Shown here one piece after another: positions 20,889-29,062 of a stretch of DNA of 64,000 nt. Under the pieces are notes generated by a model. It had not been told where the DNA came from, ran no database searches, and was given only the letters and a program-made list of their open reading frames with translations. Position 1 is the first letter of the stretch. Each line of letters starts with the position of its first letter. A program made the position numbers and the translations under genes. The DNA comes from Rhodococcus sp. ARC_M5. Its GTDB lineage: Bacteria; Actinomycetota; Actinomycetes; Mycobacteriales; Mycobacteriaceae. The stretch is taken from assembly GCF_022810405.1 (NCBI RefSeq), contig NZ_JALGQE010000018.1:1-64000 (forward strand), read 5' to 3'.

Positions 20889-22583
20889 GTGTACACACCC
20901 GATCTCGAACCGCTCGCGGGCAGCATCGGATTGTCCGCTGCGGTGGCGTGTCTACCGCTGCTGACGGTCTTCGTCGCATTGGGCATTCTTCGATGGAAAG
21001 CCCACTTCGCCGGCCTGGCCGGGCTCGCCGTCGCGTTGGCCGTCGCGATCTTCGCCTACGACATGCCGGTGAACCTGGCCGGGCTGTCTGCCACCCAAGG
21101 CTTCGTCTTCGGGTTGTTCCCGATCGTGTGGATCGTGATCTGCGCGATCTGGTTGTACGAGTTGACCGTGGCGAGCGGGCGATTCGACGATCTACGCCGC
21201 ATCATCGACGCCATCTCCGACGATCCGCGCATCCAGGCCATCATCATCGCGTTCGGCTTCGGTGGACTACTCGAAGCGCTCGCCGGATTCGGTGCCCCCG
21301 TCGCGATCACGGGCGTCATGCTCCTGGCCATCGGTTTTGCTCCGATGCGCGCAGCCGTCGTCGTACTGCTCGCCAACACAGCTCCGGTTGCGTTCGGAGC
21401 CATCGGCATTCCGATCCTCACCGCGGGCAACCTGACGGGCATCGATTACCACGAGATCGGCGCGTACGTGGGCCACCAGACCCCGTTCATCGCCCTGTTC
21501 GTACCACTCTTCATCGCGTTCCTCACCGATGGTCGACGCGGTGTCGCACAGACGTGGCCGGTCGCCGTGGCCGTCGGTGTCGTGTTCGCCATTGCCCAGT
21601 GGGTCAGTGCAACCTGGATCTCGGTCGAGCTGACCGACATCATCGCCTCGCTGGCAGGCATCGCTGCCGCAGTGGTCGTCCTGCGGTTCTGGAAGCCGGC
21701 CGGATCCGACGAAGCCCGTGAACGCATCCTCTTGGACCGAGACGGCAATCTCGATTCGGGCAGCTCGGGCAGCTCGGGCCCCGCTCCGATCACACCTGCA
21801 CCCGTCGCCACTCGCACCCTCGAGGCCACGCCCCTGACGACGCAGCGCGTGTGGCTTGCACTGTTTCCCTATCTACTGATCATCGCGGTGTTCTGCGTGG
21901 CCAAACTCTGGTCGCCGGTCACCAGGTTCCTGGCGTCGACCGACATCGCGGTTCCGTGGCCCGGCCTCGACGGCAACATCCTCACCGCGGCGGGCTCACC
22001 TGCCACCACCACCATCTACAAGTTCACATGGCTGTCGACACCGGGAACATTGCTGCTGATCTGTGGCGTCATCGTCGCTGCTGTCTATCGCGTCAGCGCT
22101 CCCGACGCCGTCCGCCTGTTCGGAAGCACCCTGATCAAACTTCGATTCTCCGCACTCACGGTCGGCGCGGTCCTTGCACTTGCCTACGTGATGAACCAGT
22201 CGGGGCAAACCATCACCATCGGTACCTGGATTGCCGGCACCGGCGCATTCTTCGCCTACCTCTCCCCGATCCTCGGGTGGCTGGGCACTGCAGTCACCGG
22301 TTCGGACACCAGCGCGAACGCACTGTTCGCGACGCTGCAGCAGACCGCCGCGATCAACGCCGGCATCGACCCCACCCTGCTGGTCGCCGCCAACACCTCG
22401 GGTGGTGTGGTGGGAAAGATGATCAGCCCGCAGAATCTCGCCATCGCCGCGTCCGCGGTGGGTTTGGTCGGGCGAGAGTCCGAGATATTCCGAAAAGTCA
22501 TCTGGTGGAGCCTCGGCCTGCTGCTTGCCATCTGCCTCTTGGTCGGACTGCAGAGCTCGGTACTGGCCTGGATGCTTCCCTGA
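20889..22583 (+). CDS. lldP: L-lactate permease
   Basis: A 564-residue polytopic membrane protein of the lactate permease family with about 13 hydrophobic segments. Family signatures include GFGGLLEALAGFGAPVAITG (about 119-138) and, near the end, GSDTSANALFATLQQTAA and SPQNLAIA. It should import L-lactate, and perhaps glycolate, with protons. GTG 20889 has GGAG five bases upstream. A Ser-Gly-rich cytoplasmic loop lies around 290-305. It is first in an operon with lldD, 51 bp downstream. Confidence 0.9.
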   Translation: MYTPDLEPLAGSIGLSAAVACLPLLTVFVALGILRWKAHFAGLAGLAVALAVAIFAYDMPVNLAGLSATQGFVFGLFPIVWIVICAIWLYELTVASGRFDDLRRIIDAISDDPRIQAIIIAFGFGGLLEALAGFGAPVAITGVMLLAIGFAPMRAAVVVLLANTAPVAFGAIGIPILTAGNLTGIDYHEIGAYVGHQTPFIALFVPLFIAFLTDGRRGVAQTWPVAVAVGVVFAIAQWVSATWISVELTDIIASLAGIAAAVVVLRFWKPAGSDEARERILLDRDGNLDSGSSGSSGPAPITPAPVATRTLEATPLTTQRVWLALFPYLLIIAVFCVAKLWSPVTRFLASTDIAVPWPGLDGNILTAAGSPATTTIYKFTWLSTPGTLLLICGVIVAAVYRVSAPDAVRLFGSTLIKLRFSALTVGAVLALAYVMNQSGQTITIGTWIAGTGAFFAYLSPILGWLGTAVTGSDTSANALFATLQQTAAINAGIDPTLLVAANTSGGVVGKMISPQNLAIAASAVGLVGRESEIFRKVIWWSLGLLLAICLLVGLQSSVLAWMLP

Positions 22584-22634
22584 CCCGTCGTTGTCAACAT
22601 TGACCGAAACACTGCACAGAATCGAGACCATGAC

Positions 22635-23897
22635 ATGCCCATCACCCGGCAGATGCCCAAAACTACCGACCTGCGCGAGGTCCTCTCGTTCAAGAAGCCC
22701 GATCTGAATCTGCGTCGGCGACGCCTCAACGCCGCACTCACCATCGACGATCTCCGCACCATCGCCCGTCGACGCACCCCGCGCGCGGCATTCGACTACA
22801 CCGACGGTGCCGCCGACGCCGAGATCTCGCTGTCGCGGGCTCGACAGGCTTTCCGCGACGTCGAATTCCACCCCTCGATCCTGCGCGACGTCTCCCACGT
22901 CGACACCTCGACGACGGCGTTCGGCGGGCCCTCCGCGCTGCCGTTCGGCATCGCACCGACGGGGTTCACCCGCCTGATGCAGACCGAGGGTGAGTACGCC
23001 GGGTCTGCCGCAGCCGGAGCGGCCGGCATTCCCTTCTGCCTCTCGACCCTGGGCACCACGTCGATCGAGGACGTCAAGGCCACCAATCCGAACGGTCGCA
23101 ACTGGTTCCAGCTCTACGTGATGCGCAACCGCGACATCTCGTTCGGGTTGGTCGAGCGTGCCGCCAAGGCAGGCTTCGACACCCTTCTGTTCACGGTCGA
23201 CACACCGGTAGCCGGGTCACGCCTGCGCGACAAGCGCAACGGATTCTCCATCCCGCCGCAGTTGACCGCGTCGACGATCGCCAACGCCATTCCGCGCCCC
23301 TGGTGGTGGTGGGACTTCCTCACCACGGCCAAGCTCGAGTTCGCGTCGCTGTCCTCTACCGGCGGCACGGTCGGAGAACTACTCAACTCGGCGATGGACC
23401 CGTCCATCTCGTTCGAGGATCTCGACGTGATCCGGGAGATCTGGCCCGGCAAGCTGGTCGTCAAAGGTGTTCAGTCAGTGGCAGATTCGGCCCGTCTCGC
23501 CGAACTCGGAGTCGACGGGATCATTCTGTCCAATCACGGGGGCCGACAACTCGATCGCGCTCCGGTCCCGTTCCATCTGCTGCCTCAGGTGGTGAGCGAA
23601 GTCGGCTCCAATTTCGAGGTGGCCGTCGACACCGGCATCATGCACGGTGCCGATATCGTCGCCTCCATCGCGATGGGTGCATCGTTCACGCTCGTCGGCC
23701 GGGCGTATCTGTACGGCCTGATGGCCGGAGGGCGCGCCGGCGTCGACCGGATGATCGAGATACTGCGCGAGGAAATAGTGCGCACCATGCAACTGCTGCA
23801 GGTCAATTCACTTGCGGAACTGACCCCGGAGCACGTCACTCAACTCACCCGATTCGCTCCCCTGCAGTCCGGGTCCCGCACTTTCACGCCACGCTGA
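22635..23897 (+). CDS. lldD: L-lactate dehydrogenase (FMN, LldD) / alpha-hydroxy-acid oxidase
   Basis: A 420-residue FMN enzyme that oxidises L-lactate to pyruvate at the membrane and passes electrons to the quinone pool. [12 protein letters not shown] opens the TIM barrel. The catalytic His (about 301) is in [12 protein letters not shown], and the FMN phosphate region is [19 protein letters not shown] loop with [10 protein letters not shown] may be the membrane contact. It follows the lactate permease in the same operon, which supports lactate as substrate over other hydroxy acids; mandelate or glycolate use is not excluded. Confidence 0.88.
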   Translation: MPITRQMPKTTDLREVLSFKKPDLNLRRRRLNAALTIDDLRTIARRRTPRAAFDYTDGAADAEISLSRARQAFRDVEFHPSILRDVSHVDTSTTAFGGPSALPFGIAPTGFTRLMQTEGEYAGSAAAGAAGIPFCLSTLGTTSIEDVKATNPNGRNWFQLYVMRNRDISFGLVERAAKAGFDTLLFTVDTPVAGSRLRDKRNGFSIPPQLTASTIANAIPRPWWWWDFLTTAKLEFASLSSTGGTVGELLNSAMDPSISFEDLDVIREIWPGKLVVKGVQSVADSARLAELGVDGIILSNHGGRQLDRAPVPFHLLPQVVSEVGSNFEVAVDTGIMHGADIVASIAMGASFTLVGRAYLYGLMAGGRAGVDRMIEILREEIVRTMQLLQVNSLAELTPEHVTQLTRFAPLQSGSRTFTPR

Positions 23898-23929
23898 CCG
23901 CTGCGGACATCCCAGCCCGTGGATTCGCG

Positions 23930-23981
23930 GCTGGGATTCGAGGCCGGGGTTCGAGGCTGGGGTTCGAGGCTTGGGTTCGAG
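23930..23981. repeat. Four tandem 13-bp repeats, consensus GCTGGGGTTCGAG
   Basis: The units GCTGGGATTCGAG, GCCGGGGTTCGAG, GCTGGGGTTCGAG and GCTTGGGTTCGAG follow one another without a gap, and a weaker fifth copy precedes them. They lie 33 bp after the lldD stop. The last copy runs into GGCAAACGCGCGCGC, a sequence repeated about 70 bp further on. Confidence 0.85.
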
Positions 23982-24051
23982 GCAAACGCGCGCGCATTCG
24001 CTGAACGCACGCGAAATCGTCGGCCAGACGGGACGATTCCACGCGCACCTG

Positions 24052-24071
24052 GCAAACGCGCGCGCGTTTGC
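24052..24071. repeat. 20-bp perfect palindrome GCAAACGCGCGCGCGTTTGC
   Basis: The palindrome lies between convergent lldD and the last tad gene. Its left half, AAACGCGCGCGC, is also present at about 23983-23994, as a direct repeat. It may act as a bidirectional transcription or mRNA-end element, or be one copy of a dispersed repeat; a single window cannot decide. Confidence 0.6.
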
Positions 24072-24106
24072 GATTCTGGCGGGCGGGCCGGCGGACGGGC
24101 TGTCCC

Positions 24107-24454
24107 TCACCCCGGACCCGCCCGTGCCGAGGCGATCGCGTCGGACATCCCGAAGCGACCCAGGAACACCGGCTGGCCGACCGTCACGATCACATCCCAC
24201 TCGTCGATCGTGCACTCTCGCAGCTCAGTCGACATCCTGCTCGCCACTGATCGCGCCCGCTCGCACGCATCCGCCATCCCACGATCCAGCGCTCCCGCCC
24301 CGGCCAACGACGAAAGATCGGCCGCAGACTGCGCCTGATGACGAGCACCCACCGCCGAGCCGACGTGAATCACCATCACCACCACCGCAATCAACGCCGA
24401 CATCGCCAGCGCCGCCAACACCGTCGCCCCACCCTCGTCGTCCTGCATTCTCAT
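24107..24454 (-). CDS. TadE/TadG-like secreted pseudopilin-type protein (Rv3654c-like)
   Basis: A 115-residue protein with one N-terminal hydrophobic helix (about 10-32) after DDEGGATVLAALAMSAL, the membrane-anchor pattern of Tad pseudopilins. The rest is a small extracytoplasmic domain with two Cys. It is the last gene of the seven-gene locus and overlaps the stop of the TadE gene by four bases (ATGA). The orthologue in M. tuberculosis is Rv3654c. Whether it is part of a pilus or is released is unknown. Confidence 0.75.
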   Translation of the reverse strand: MRMQDDEGGATVLAALAMSALIAVVVMVIHVGSAVGARHQAQSAADLSSLAGAGALDRGMADACERARSVASRMSTELRECTIDEWDVIVTVGQPVFLGRFGMSDAIASARAGPG

Positions 24455-24816
24455 TCGGGCGCAACCGGTTCCGCAGCAGCAACCGCCTCCGCGGACAACG
24501 TCAATCCCGGCAGCGGACTCGCCACCTCCACCCGCGCGACGAAGAACTCCCCATCCTCGGTCACCGTGACCCGAGCACGGTCCGGCGCAACCCTCTCCCC
24601 CATCAACACAGCCTGGGCCATATCACCCCTGGCCGCCAATCGCGCTGCCTCCCTGGCCGCATCGACGCAGCCGATGTGCATCGTCACCGACACGATCGCC
24701 CCGATGCACACCACGATCACCGCGACGATGGACGCGATCGCGAACGCCGCCTCCACCGTCACGGCACCATCGTCTGATCCTCGTCCGCAAGCGAACGAGA
24801 GTCCGTCACCGCCCAA
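24451..24816 (-). CDS. TadE-like pilus assembly protein (Rv3655c-like)
   Basis: A small membrane protein of the TadE family with the typical DDGAVTVEAAFAIASIVAV start of a pseudopilin helix, followed by AAREAARLAARGD and an external C-terminal half. The frame is bounded upstream by the pilin gene, leaving TTG 24816 (121 residues) or GTG 24762 (103 residues) as start; GTG 24762 has GAGGA about 17 bases upstream, so neither is strongly favoured. It overlaps the next gene by four bases. Confidence 0.75.
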   Translation of the reverse strand: MGGDGLSFACGRGSDDGAVTVEAAFAIASIVAVIVVCIGAIVSVTMHIGCVDAAREAARLAARGDMAQAVLMGERVAPDRARVTVTEDGEFFVARVEVASPLPGLTLSAEAVAAAEPVAPE

Positions 24817-24818
24817 GC

Positions 24819-25022
24819 TCAGACGGCAGTGTTCAGCGCTCGATCGATGATCCCCGTCAGTGCCGTCACGATGCTGTTGCCGGTCACCACCGTGTACAGC
24901 ACCGCCCCGAATGCCGCAGCCGCGATGGTGCCGATCGCGTACTCCGCGGTCGACATGCCATCGTCCTCCACGCCGAACAGCATGATCCGAGTCTTCAACT
25001 CCTGCAGTGCGTTCTCGATCAT
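24819..25022 (-). CDS. Flp-type pilin, DUF4244 family (Rv3656c-like)
   Basis: A 67-residue pilin precursor. After a 22-residue leader ending in Gly comes MSTAEYAIG, with Glu at position +5 of the mature protein, which is the prepilin-peptidase cleavage pattern (G|xxxxE). One hydrophobic helix (AIGTIAAAAFGAVLYTVV) follows. ATG 25022 is preceded by GGGAGGGG, by far the strongest ribosome site in the locus, as expected for a major structural subunit. No prepilin peptidase gene is present in the window, so processing must use one encoded elsewhere. Confidence 0.85.
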   Translation of the reverse strand: MIENALQELKTRIMLFGVEDDGMSTAEYAIGTIAAAAFGAVLYTVVTGNSIVTALTGIIDRALNTAV

Positions 25023-25085
25023 CTCGATTCCCCTCCCTGTTCTCCGATGCGGCATCTCCGCACCGGACATGTGTGTGCGCGGCGG

Positions 25086-25655
25086 TCACAGCAGACCGCC
25101 GCCCAATACGTTGCCTGCCAGTCCGACCACCACGGGGATGATGCCGAGGCAGATGAAGGCGGGCAGAAAGCACAGACCCAGTGGCCCACTGATCAGCACA
25201 CCGGCGCGCTCGGCCGCAGCAGCCGAGGCGTCTTCGGCCCGGGTTCGTTGGGTCGCAGCGAGTTCCGTCATCGCCGACGCCATGGACGACCCCGCTCGGG
25301 CAGACCGCCGTGCCATCCTGGCCAGAGCCTCGGTCTCCGGATCCTGCGCGACGCTGTCCCAGGCGGTCTGCGCATCGGCACCGAGTTCGAGCAGATCGGC
25401 TGCCTTGCGCAGCGCGACACCGAACGACGCAGGTGCGGACTGCGCCGCTGCCGCAGCGGCGGTCGATATCGGTAAGCCGGACCGCAGACATGCGGCGAGC
25501 AGATCGAAGGTCGTGGCCACCGCGAGGGGGTCGGGTATCGGCGCATCGACGGCGTCGGTATCGACGCTGCTCTCGGGTGCCAGCCTGCGCAACCCGCCCG
25601 CGACCGAGGGCAGTATGATCAACGCCGTTGCCACACAGAGCATCGTCGCCCACAT
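25086..25655 (-). CDS. Type II secretion F-like membrane protein TadC (Rv3657c-like)
   Basis: A 189-residue protein with an N-terminal helix, a cytoplasmic helical domain (PLAVATTFDLLAACLRSGL to SMASAMTELAA) and a C-terminal hydrophobic pair (GPLGLCFLPAFICLGIIPVVVGLA). This is the T2SSF/TadC pattern: an inner-membrane platform for pilus assembly. Its ATG shares one base with the tadB stop (TGATG), so the two are coupled. Confidence 0.8.
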   Translation of the reverse strand: MWATMLCVATALIILPSVAGGLRRLAPESSVDTDAVDAPIPDPLAVATTFDLLAACLRSGLPISTAAAAAAQSAPASFGVALRKAADLLELGADAQTAWDSVAQDPETEALARMARRSARAGSSMASAMTELAATQRTRAEDASAAAAERAGVLISGPLGLCFLPAFICLGIIPVVVGLAGNVLGGGLL

Positions 25656-26434
25656 CACGTCGTCACCTTGCCGGTGATCGCATCCGTCCACAGCAGTCCC
25701 GCGCAGCCCAGCGCCGTGCCGATGAGTAACAACATTCCTCCGAGCCCACCGCCGAGCAGAATCTGCAACGGGTTCGCGCCCATCAACTGCCCGAGTGCGA
25801 CGCCGAGGATCGGAAGACCTGCAAGCACCAGCGCGGTGGCACGGGCACCGGCGAGCGAGGCATCGGTTCGTTCACGGAATCGTCTGCGTCCGAGCATGTC
25901 CTCGCGGACCGCATCGAGCAGCTCGGCAAGTGCAAGTCCGTGCTCATCGGCCACCCGCCACGCGGCCGCCAATCGGTTCAGCTCCGGGTCCAGCAGCGGA
26001 TCGGAGGACGCGATGCCGTCGGCCGGTCGGCCACCGAGCCTCGATCGCGAGGCCGCACCGCGCAGTGCTGCCGACGCGATACCGCCGCATTCGTCCGCAG
26101 CAACCGCGCTGGCCGTGGCCGGATGGGACCCGACGCGGAGCTCGCCGATGACCACCTCGACCCCGGTTGCGAGCCAGTTCAATTCGTCGGCGCGCCGGCC
26201 GCGTTCGAGTCGCCGACGATAGCGCTGCCAACCGGTACCACCCGCCACCGCTGCCGCGCTCACGGCCCAGATTCCGCCGAACAACCACACCGTCACGGCC
26301 GCAACCACAGCGCAGCACACCGGCACAATCCATCGCGGCGCGATGGGCGTCGTTCGTACCGGACGAGGCAACCGACGGAAACCGTTCGGCCACAGGCTCA
26401 CTGCAGCAGCGAGGACCAGCAGCGCGGCCGTCAT
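25655..26434 (-). CDS. Type II secretion F-like membrane protein TadB (Rv3658c-like)
   Basis: A 259-residue membrane protein with two hydrophobic segments at the N-terminus, a cytoplasmic T2SSF domain (about 75-190, with ATGVEVVIGELRVGSHP and LAAAWRVADEHGLALAELL) and two helices at the end. It forms the inner-membrane platform with TadC. ATG 26434 overlaps the tadA stop (ATGA), which fixes the start. Confidence 0.85.
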   Translation of the reverse strand: MTAALLVLAAAVSLWPNGFRRLPRPVRTTPIAPRWIVPVCCAVVAAVTVWLFGGIWAVSAAAVAGGTGWQRYRRRLERGRRADELNWLATGVEVVIGELRVGSHPATASAVAADECGGIASAALRGAASRSRLGGRPADGIASSDPLLDPELNRLAAAWRVADEHGLALAELLDAVREDMLGRRRFRERTDASLAGARATALVLAGLPILGVALGQLMGANPLQILLGGGLGGMLLLIGTALGCAGLLWTDAITGKVTT

Positions 26435-27615
26435 CGGGAATCTCCGCATCGACGGTCGAGCAGTTCGAGGAGCCGAGCCTCGCCCGGCGTCGCATCGGCG
26501 TCCGCCGACCAGGCCGCCGCGATGTGGACGCGCCCGGTGGGATCGACGTCGACCACTCCGATCTCACGTAGTCGTCGAGTACCGTCGGCGCTGCGGTGGA
26601 CGTGCAACACCACCTGAACCGCCGCGGCGAGTTGACTGTGCAGCGCATCTCGCCCCATTCCGCCCAGTGCTGCGAGGGCTTCGAGTCGAGCAGGCACTTC
26701 GGCCGGGGAGTTCGCGTGGATGGTTCCGGCTCCGCCGTCGTGACCTGTGTTGAGTGCCGTCATCAAGTCGATGACCTCCGCCCCGCGCACCTCACCGACC
26801 ACGAGTCGATCGGGTCGCATTCGCAACGCCTGACGCACCAGCTGCCGCACCGATACTTCGCCCACACCTTCGACATTGGGCGCTCGCGCAACCAGACGAA
26901 CCACGTGAGGATGGGCAGGTGCCAACTCTGCCGCGTCCTCGACGCAGACAATTCGCTCGGCTGGATCCACCTCACCCAGAAGTGCGGCCAAGAGGGTAGT
27001 TTTTCCCGCGCCGGTGCCTCCGACAACGAGAAATGCCAGGCGGCCCAACATGATTCGACGCAACAGCTCGTACCCGTCTTCTGTGACGGCGCCCGATGCG
27101 CGCAGCGCTGCAAGCCCCTGAGTCGCCGGTCTCAGCACCCGAAGAGACACACACGTGCCCCCGCTCGCCACCGGGGCCAGGACAGCGTGCAGGCGAACGC
27201 CGAACGCTCCCTGCCCCACTCCCGGCAGTCGACCGTCGACCCAGGGCTGCGCATCGTCCAGTCGACGGCCGGCCGAGAGCGCGAGCCGTTGCGCCAGGCG
27301 ACGCACTGCCGCCTCGTCGACGAAGCGAACCTCGGTGCGCTCGAGACCGCGGCCACGGTCGATCCACACCTGATCCGGGGCGGTGACCAGTACATCGGTC
27401 ACTCCCGGCTCGGACAGCAGTGGCTCCAACGGGCCCGCTCCGGTCAGCTCCGTCTGCAGAACACGCAGGGCCGCAAGCATATCGGTGTCTCCGAGCACCC
27501 CACCCGCTTCCGCACGAATGGCCGCGGCGACGGTAGCAGGGACCGGGGCAACGGCCGAAGCCGCCAAGCGATCACGGACGCGGTCCAGCAGCTCCGCAGT
27601 GACGACGGCACTCAT
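26431..27615 (-). CDS. tadA: Tad/CpaF-type secretion ATPase (Rv3659c-like)
   Basis: A 394-residue hexameric ATPase that powers pilin assembly. Walker A GGTGAGKTT (199-207), the Asp box VCVEDAAEL, Walker B-like RLVVGEVRGAE (about 271) and the His box TGHDGGAGTIHANS (290-303) are all intact. The N-terminal domain (about 1-140) is the CpaF-type clamp. ATG 27615 overlaps the stop of the ssd gene (ATGA). Confidence 0.92.
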   Translation of the reverse strand: MSAVVTAELLDRVRDRLAASAVAPVPATVAAAIRAEAGGVLGDTDMLAALRVLQTELTGAGPLEPLLSEPGVTDVLVTAPDQVWIDRGRGLERTEVRFVDEAAVRRLAQRLALSAGRRLDDAQPWVDGRLPGVGQGAFGVRLHAVLAPVASGGTCVSLRVLRPATQGLAALRASGAVTEDGYELLRRIMLGRLAFLVVGGTGAGKTTLLAALLGEVDPAERIVCVEDAAELAPAHPHVVRLVARAPNVEGVGEVSVRQLVRQALRMRPDRLVVGEVRGAEVIDLMTALNTGHDGGAGTIHANSPAEVPARLEALAALGGMGRDALHSQLAAAVQVVLHVHRSADGTRRLREIGVVDVDPTGRVHIAAAWSADADATPGEARLLELLDRRCGDSR

Positions 27616-28727
27616 GCTGCCCACCCCTGGCCACCGGGCTTGTGCGCGAACGTATCGAGCACCTCGTTCGCAGCAGCGGCTAATCGCGAACGCCGACCGA
27701 GCATCAGGCCCCCTCGTTCCAGACGCTCGGCCAACCCGGGCTCGGCGCGCATCGACGCCAACAACGGCAGTTCGAGGGCCACCGCGATGTCGTCCGCTCG
27801 AAGCCCGCCCGGCGCAGGCCCCCGCACGACGAGGCCGACGTTGGCATTTCGATCCGCCACATACGCGGCCACCGCCTCGGCGGAGGTCACAGCACGGAGC
27901 TCTGCCGGAAGCATCAGCGCGACGAGGTCCGCCGCGTCGTACACAGCGTCGGAGACGTCGCTGGGATGGCGCGGGGCGTCGCACACCACCAGGTCGCCTG
28001 CTGCGCGTCCAGCGTCGAGCACAGCTGTCACAGCGACGGCAGTCAGCCCGACGCTGCGGTTCTCGGATCTGCCCAGCGCCAACACCGACAGCCCGTCCCG
28101 CGAGGGCAATGCACCGTGCAAGGCGTCAGCGGATACTCGACCACCTTCGACGACCAACCCGGACCAACGGAGACCGGGCGTGTTCTCCCAGCCGAGCAAC
28201 AGATCGAGCCCGCTGCCGTACCGGTCGCCCTCGACGAGCAGCACGCGGCGGCTCGCGCGACTACCGCAGAGCCCGAGTGCAGCTGCGAACGTCGATGCAC
28301 CCGCACCACCTCGCGCGCCGACCACGGCGATGACTCCGCCGTCTCCTGTCGGTGCCGACGCCGGCTCGCCCAGTATGCGTACCAACACATCCTCGTCCGC
28401 GGGCAGCGAGATCACATGTTCGGCACCGAGCGCGGTGGCAGTGCGCCAGTCGTCGAGTGACGGCGTCGAAGCAGTCACGAGAACGACGCCCGCGCGTCGC
28501 GAATATCCGGCCGACAAAGCGGTCTCGGCGGACGCAAAATCGATCAGAACAGTCCCGGCGCGATCCCAGATCGACCGCGTCGAGCTGATACCGACCAGTA
28601 AGTTCTGCTCTTCCACAACACAATCCGCGGCCGCAGCGATTCGATACACGTCCTCGCGGAGGCCGCGAAGTTCGATCGACATCGTCACGGCCGGGTGCAC
28701 GCTTCGTTGCCGGGAGTCCGTTTCCAT
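27612..28727 (-). CDS. CpaE/Ssd-like MinD-family protein (Rv3660c-like)
   Basis: A 371-residue protein with an N-terminal receiver-like region (about 15-120) and a MinD/ParA-type ATPase fold. The P-loop reads GARGGAGAST (137-146), lacking both the signature Lys and the normal GK of a deviant Walker A (KGGxGKT), so ATP hydrolysis may be weak or absent. In other Tad systems CpaE localises the pilus, and the M. tuberculosis orthologue was described as a septum-site-determining protein. First gene of the seven-gene operon; ATG 28727 was chosen over an in-frame ATG at 28682. Confidence 0.82.
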   Translation of the reverse strand: METDSRQRSVHPAVTMSIELRGLREDVYRIAAAADCVVEEQNLLVGISSTRSIWDRAGTVLIDFASAETALSAGYSRRAGVVLVTASTPSLDDWRTATALGAEHVISLPADEDVLVRILGEPASAPTGDGGVIAVVGARGGAGASTFAAALGLCGSRASRRVLLVEGDRYGSGLDLLLGWENTPGLRWSGLVVEGGRVSADALHGALPSRDGLSVLALGRSENRSVGLTAVAVTAVLDAGRAAGDLVVCDAPRHPSDVSDAVYDAADLVALMLPAELRAVTSAEAVAAYVADRNANVGLVVRGPAPGGLRADDIAVALELPLLASMRAEPGLAERLERGGLMLGRRSRLAAAANEVLDTFAHKPGGQGWAA

Positions 28728-28843
28728 GACACCAAGCCTGCGTGAGAATGTGCTCGAGATGCGCGCGACTTGGGAAAATGTGGATAGATTCGGGCCTGTG
28801 GATGAATATCGGTACTGCTGTACCAAATTTCGGCCTACCCCGG

Positions 28844-28942
28844 AAAAGAGGACGACCCTCGCCAGGGGGGGAGGAGGCGAGGGTCGTCTGGTTCAGCCCC
28901 GGGGGGTCGGGCTGAACACCGCCCGGAATGAACCGGGCTCGT
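28844..28942 (-). ncRNA. 6C-type small RNA (B11/ncRv13660c homologue)
   Basis: On the minus strand three hairpins follow each other: GCCCGG/CCGGGC (28938-28921), GTTCAGCCC/GGGCTGAAC (28917-28891) with loop GACCCCCCG, and the 13-bp GACGACCCTCGCC/GGCGAGGGTCGTC (28888-28851) with a loop containing seven C's. The last is followed by CTCTTTTCC, an intrinsic terminator. Two stem-loops with runs of at least six C's define the actinobacterial 6C RNA family. The position, between the ssd gene and the Rv3661 HAD gene on the minus strand, is the same as B11 in M. tuberculosis (93 nt). A promoter lies just upstream. It probably acts by base pairing of its C-rich loops with G-rich mRNA sites. Confidence 0.85.
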
Positions 28943-28949
28943 AGAAAAT

Positions 28950-28978
28950 ACTACACCCGTGGACGTCCTTGTTTGCAA
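28950..28978 (-). promoter_or_regulatory. Promoter of the 6C RNA
   Basis: On the minus strand TTGCAA (28978-28973) and TGTAGT (28955-28950) are separated by 17 bp, a SigA-type spacing. A start about seven bases downstream would be the A at 28942, immediately before the first hairpin of the RNA. Confidence 0.55.
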
Positions 28979-29062
28979 GTTCAACCGTCGGTTTTTCTCG
29001 TCCGTGTCGAGCCGAGTCCGCCAGTGTCACCGCACGACATCCACCGGTCACCACCGGCCACT

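Noticed and set aside
23930..24071. Tandem repeats considered as a CRISPR array
   Set aside because: The units are 13 bp, imperfect and directly adjacent, with no spacers and no cas genes nearby.
27132..27395. Possible small genes on alternative frames inside tadA
   Set aside because: They lie within the conserved ATPase frame, without ribosome sites or family resemblance.
28851..28938. Triple hairpin considered as a riboswitch or attenuator of the tad operon
   Set aside because: The C6/C7 loops, position, promoter and terminator fit the 6C RNA family better. A secondary attenuator effect by read-through is not excluded.
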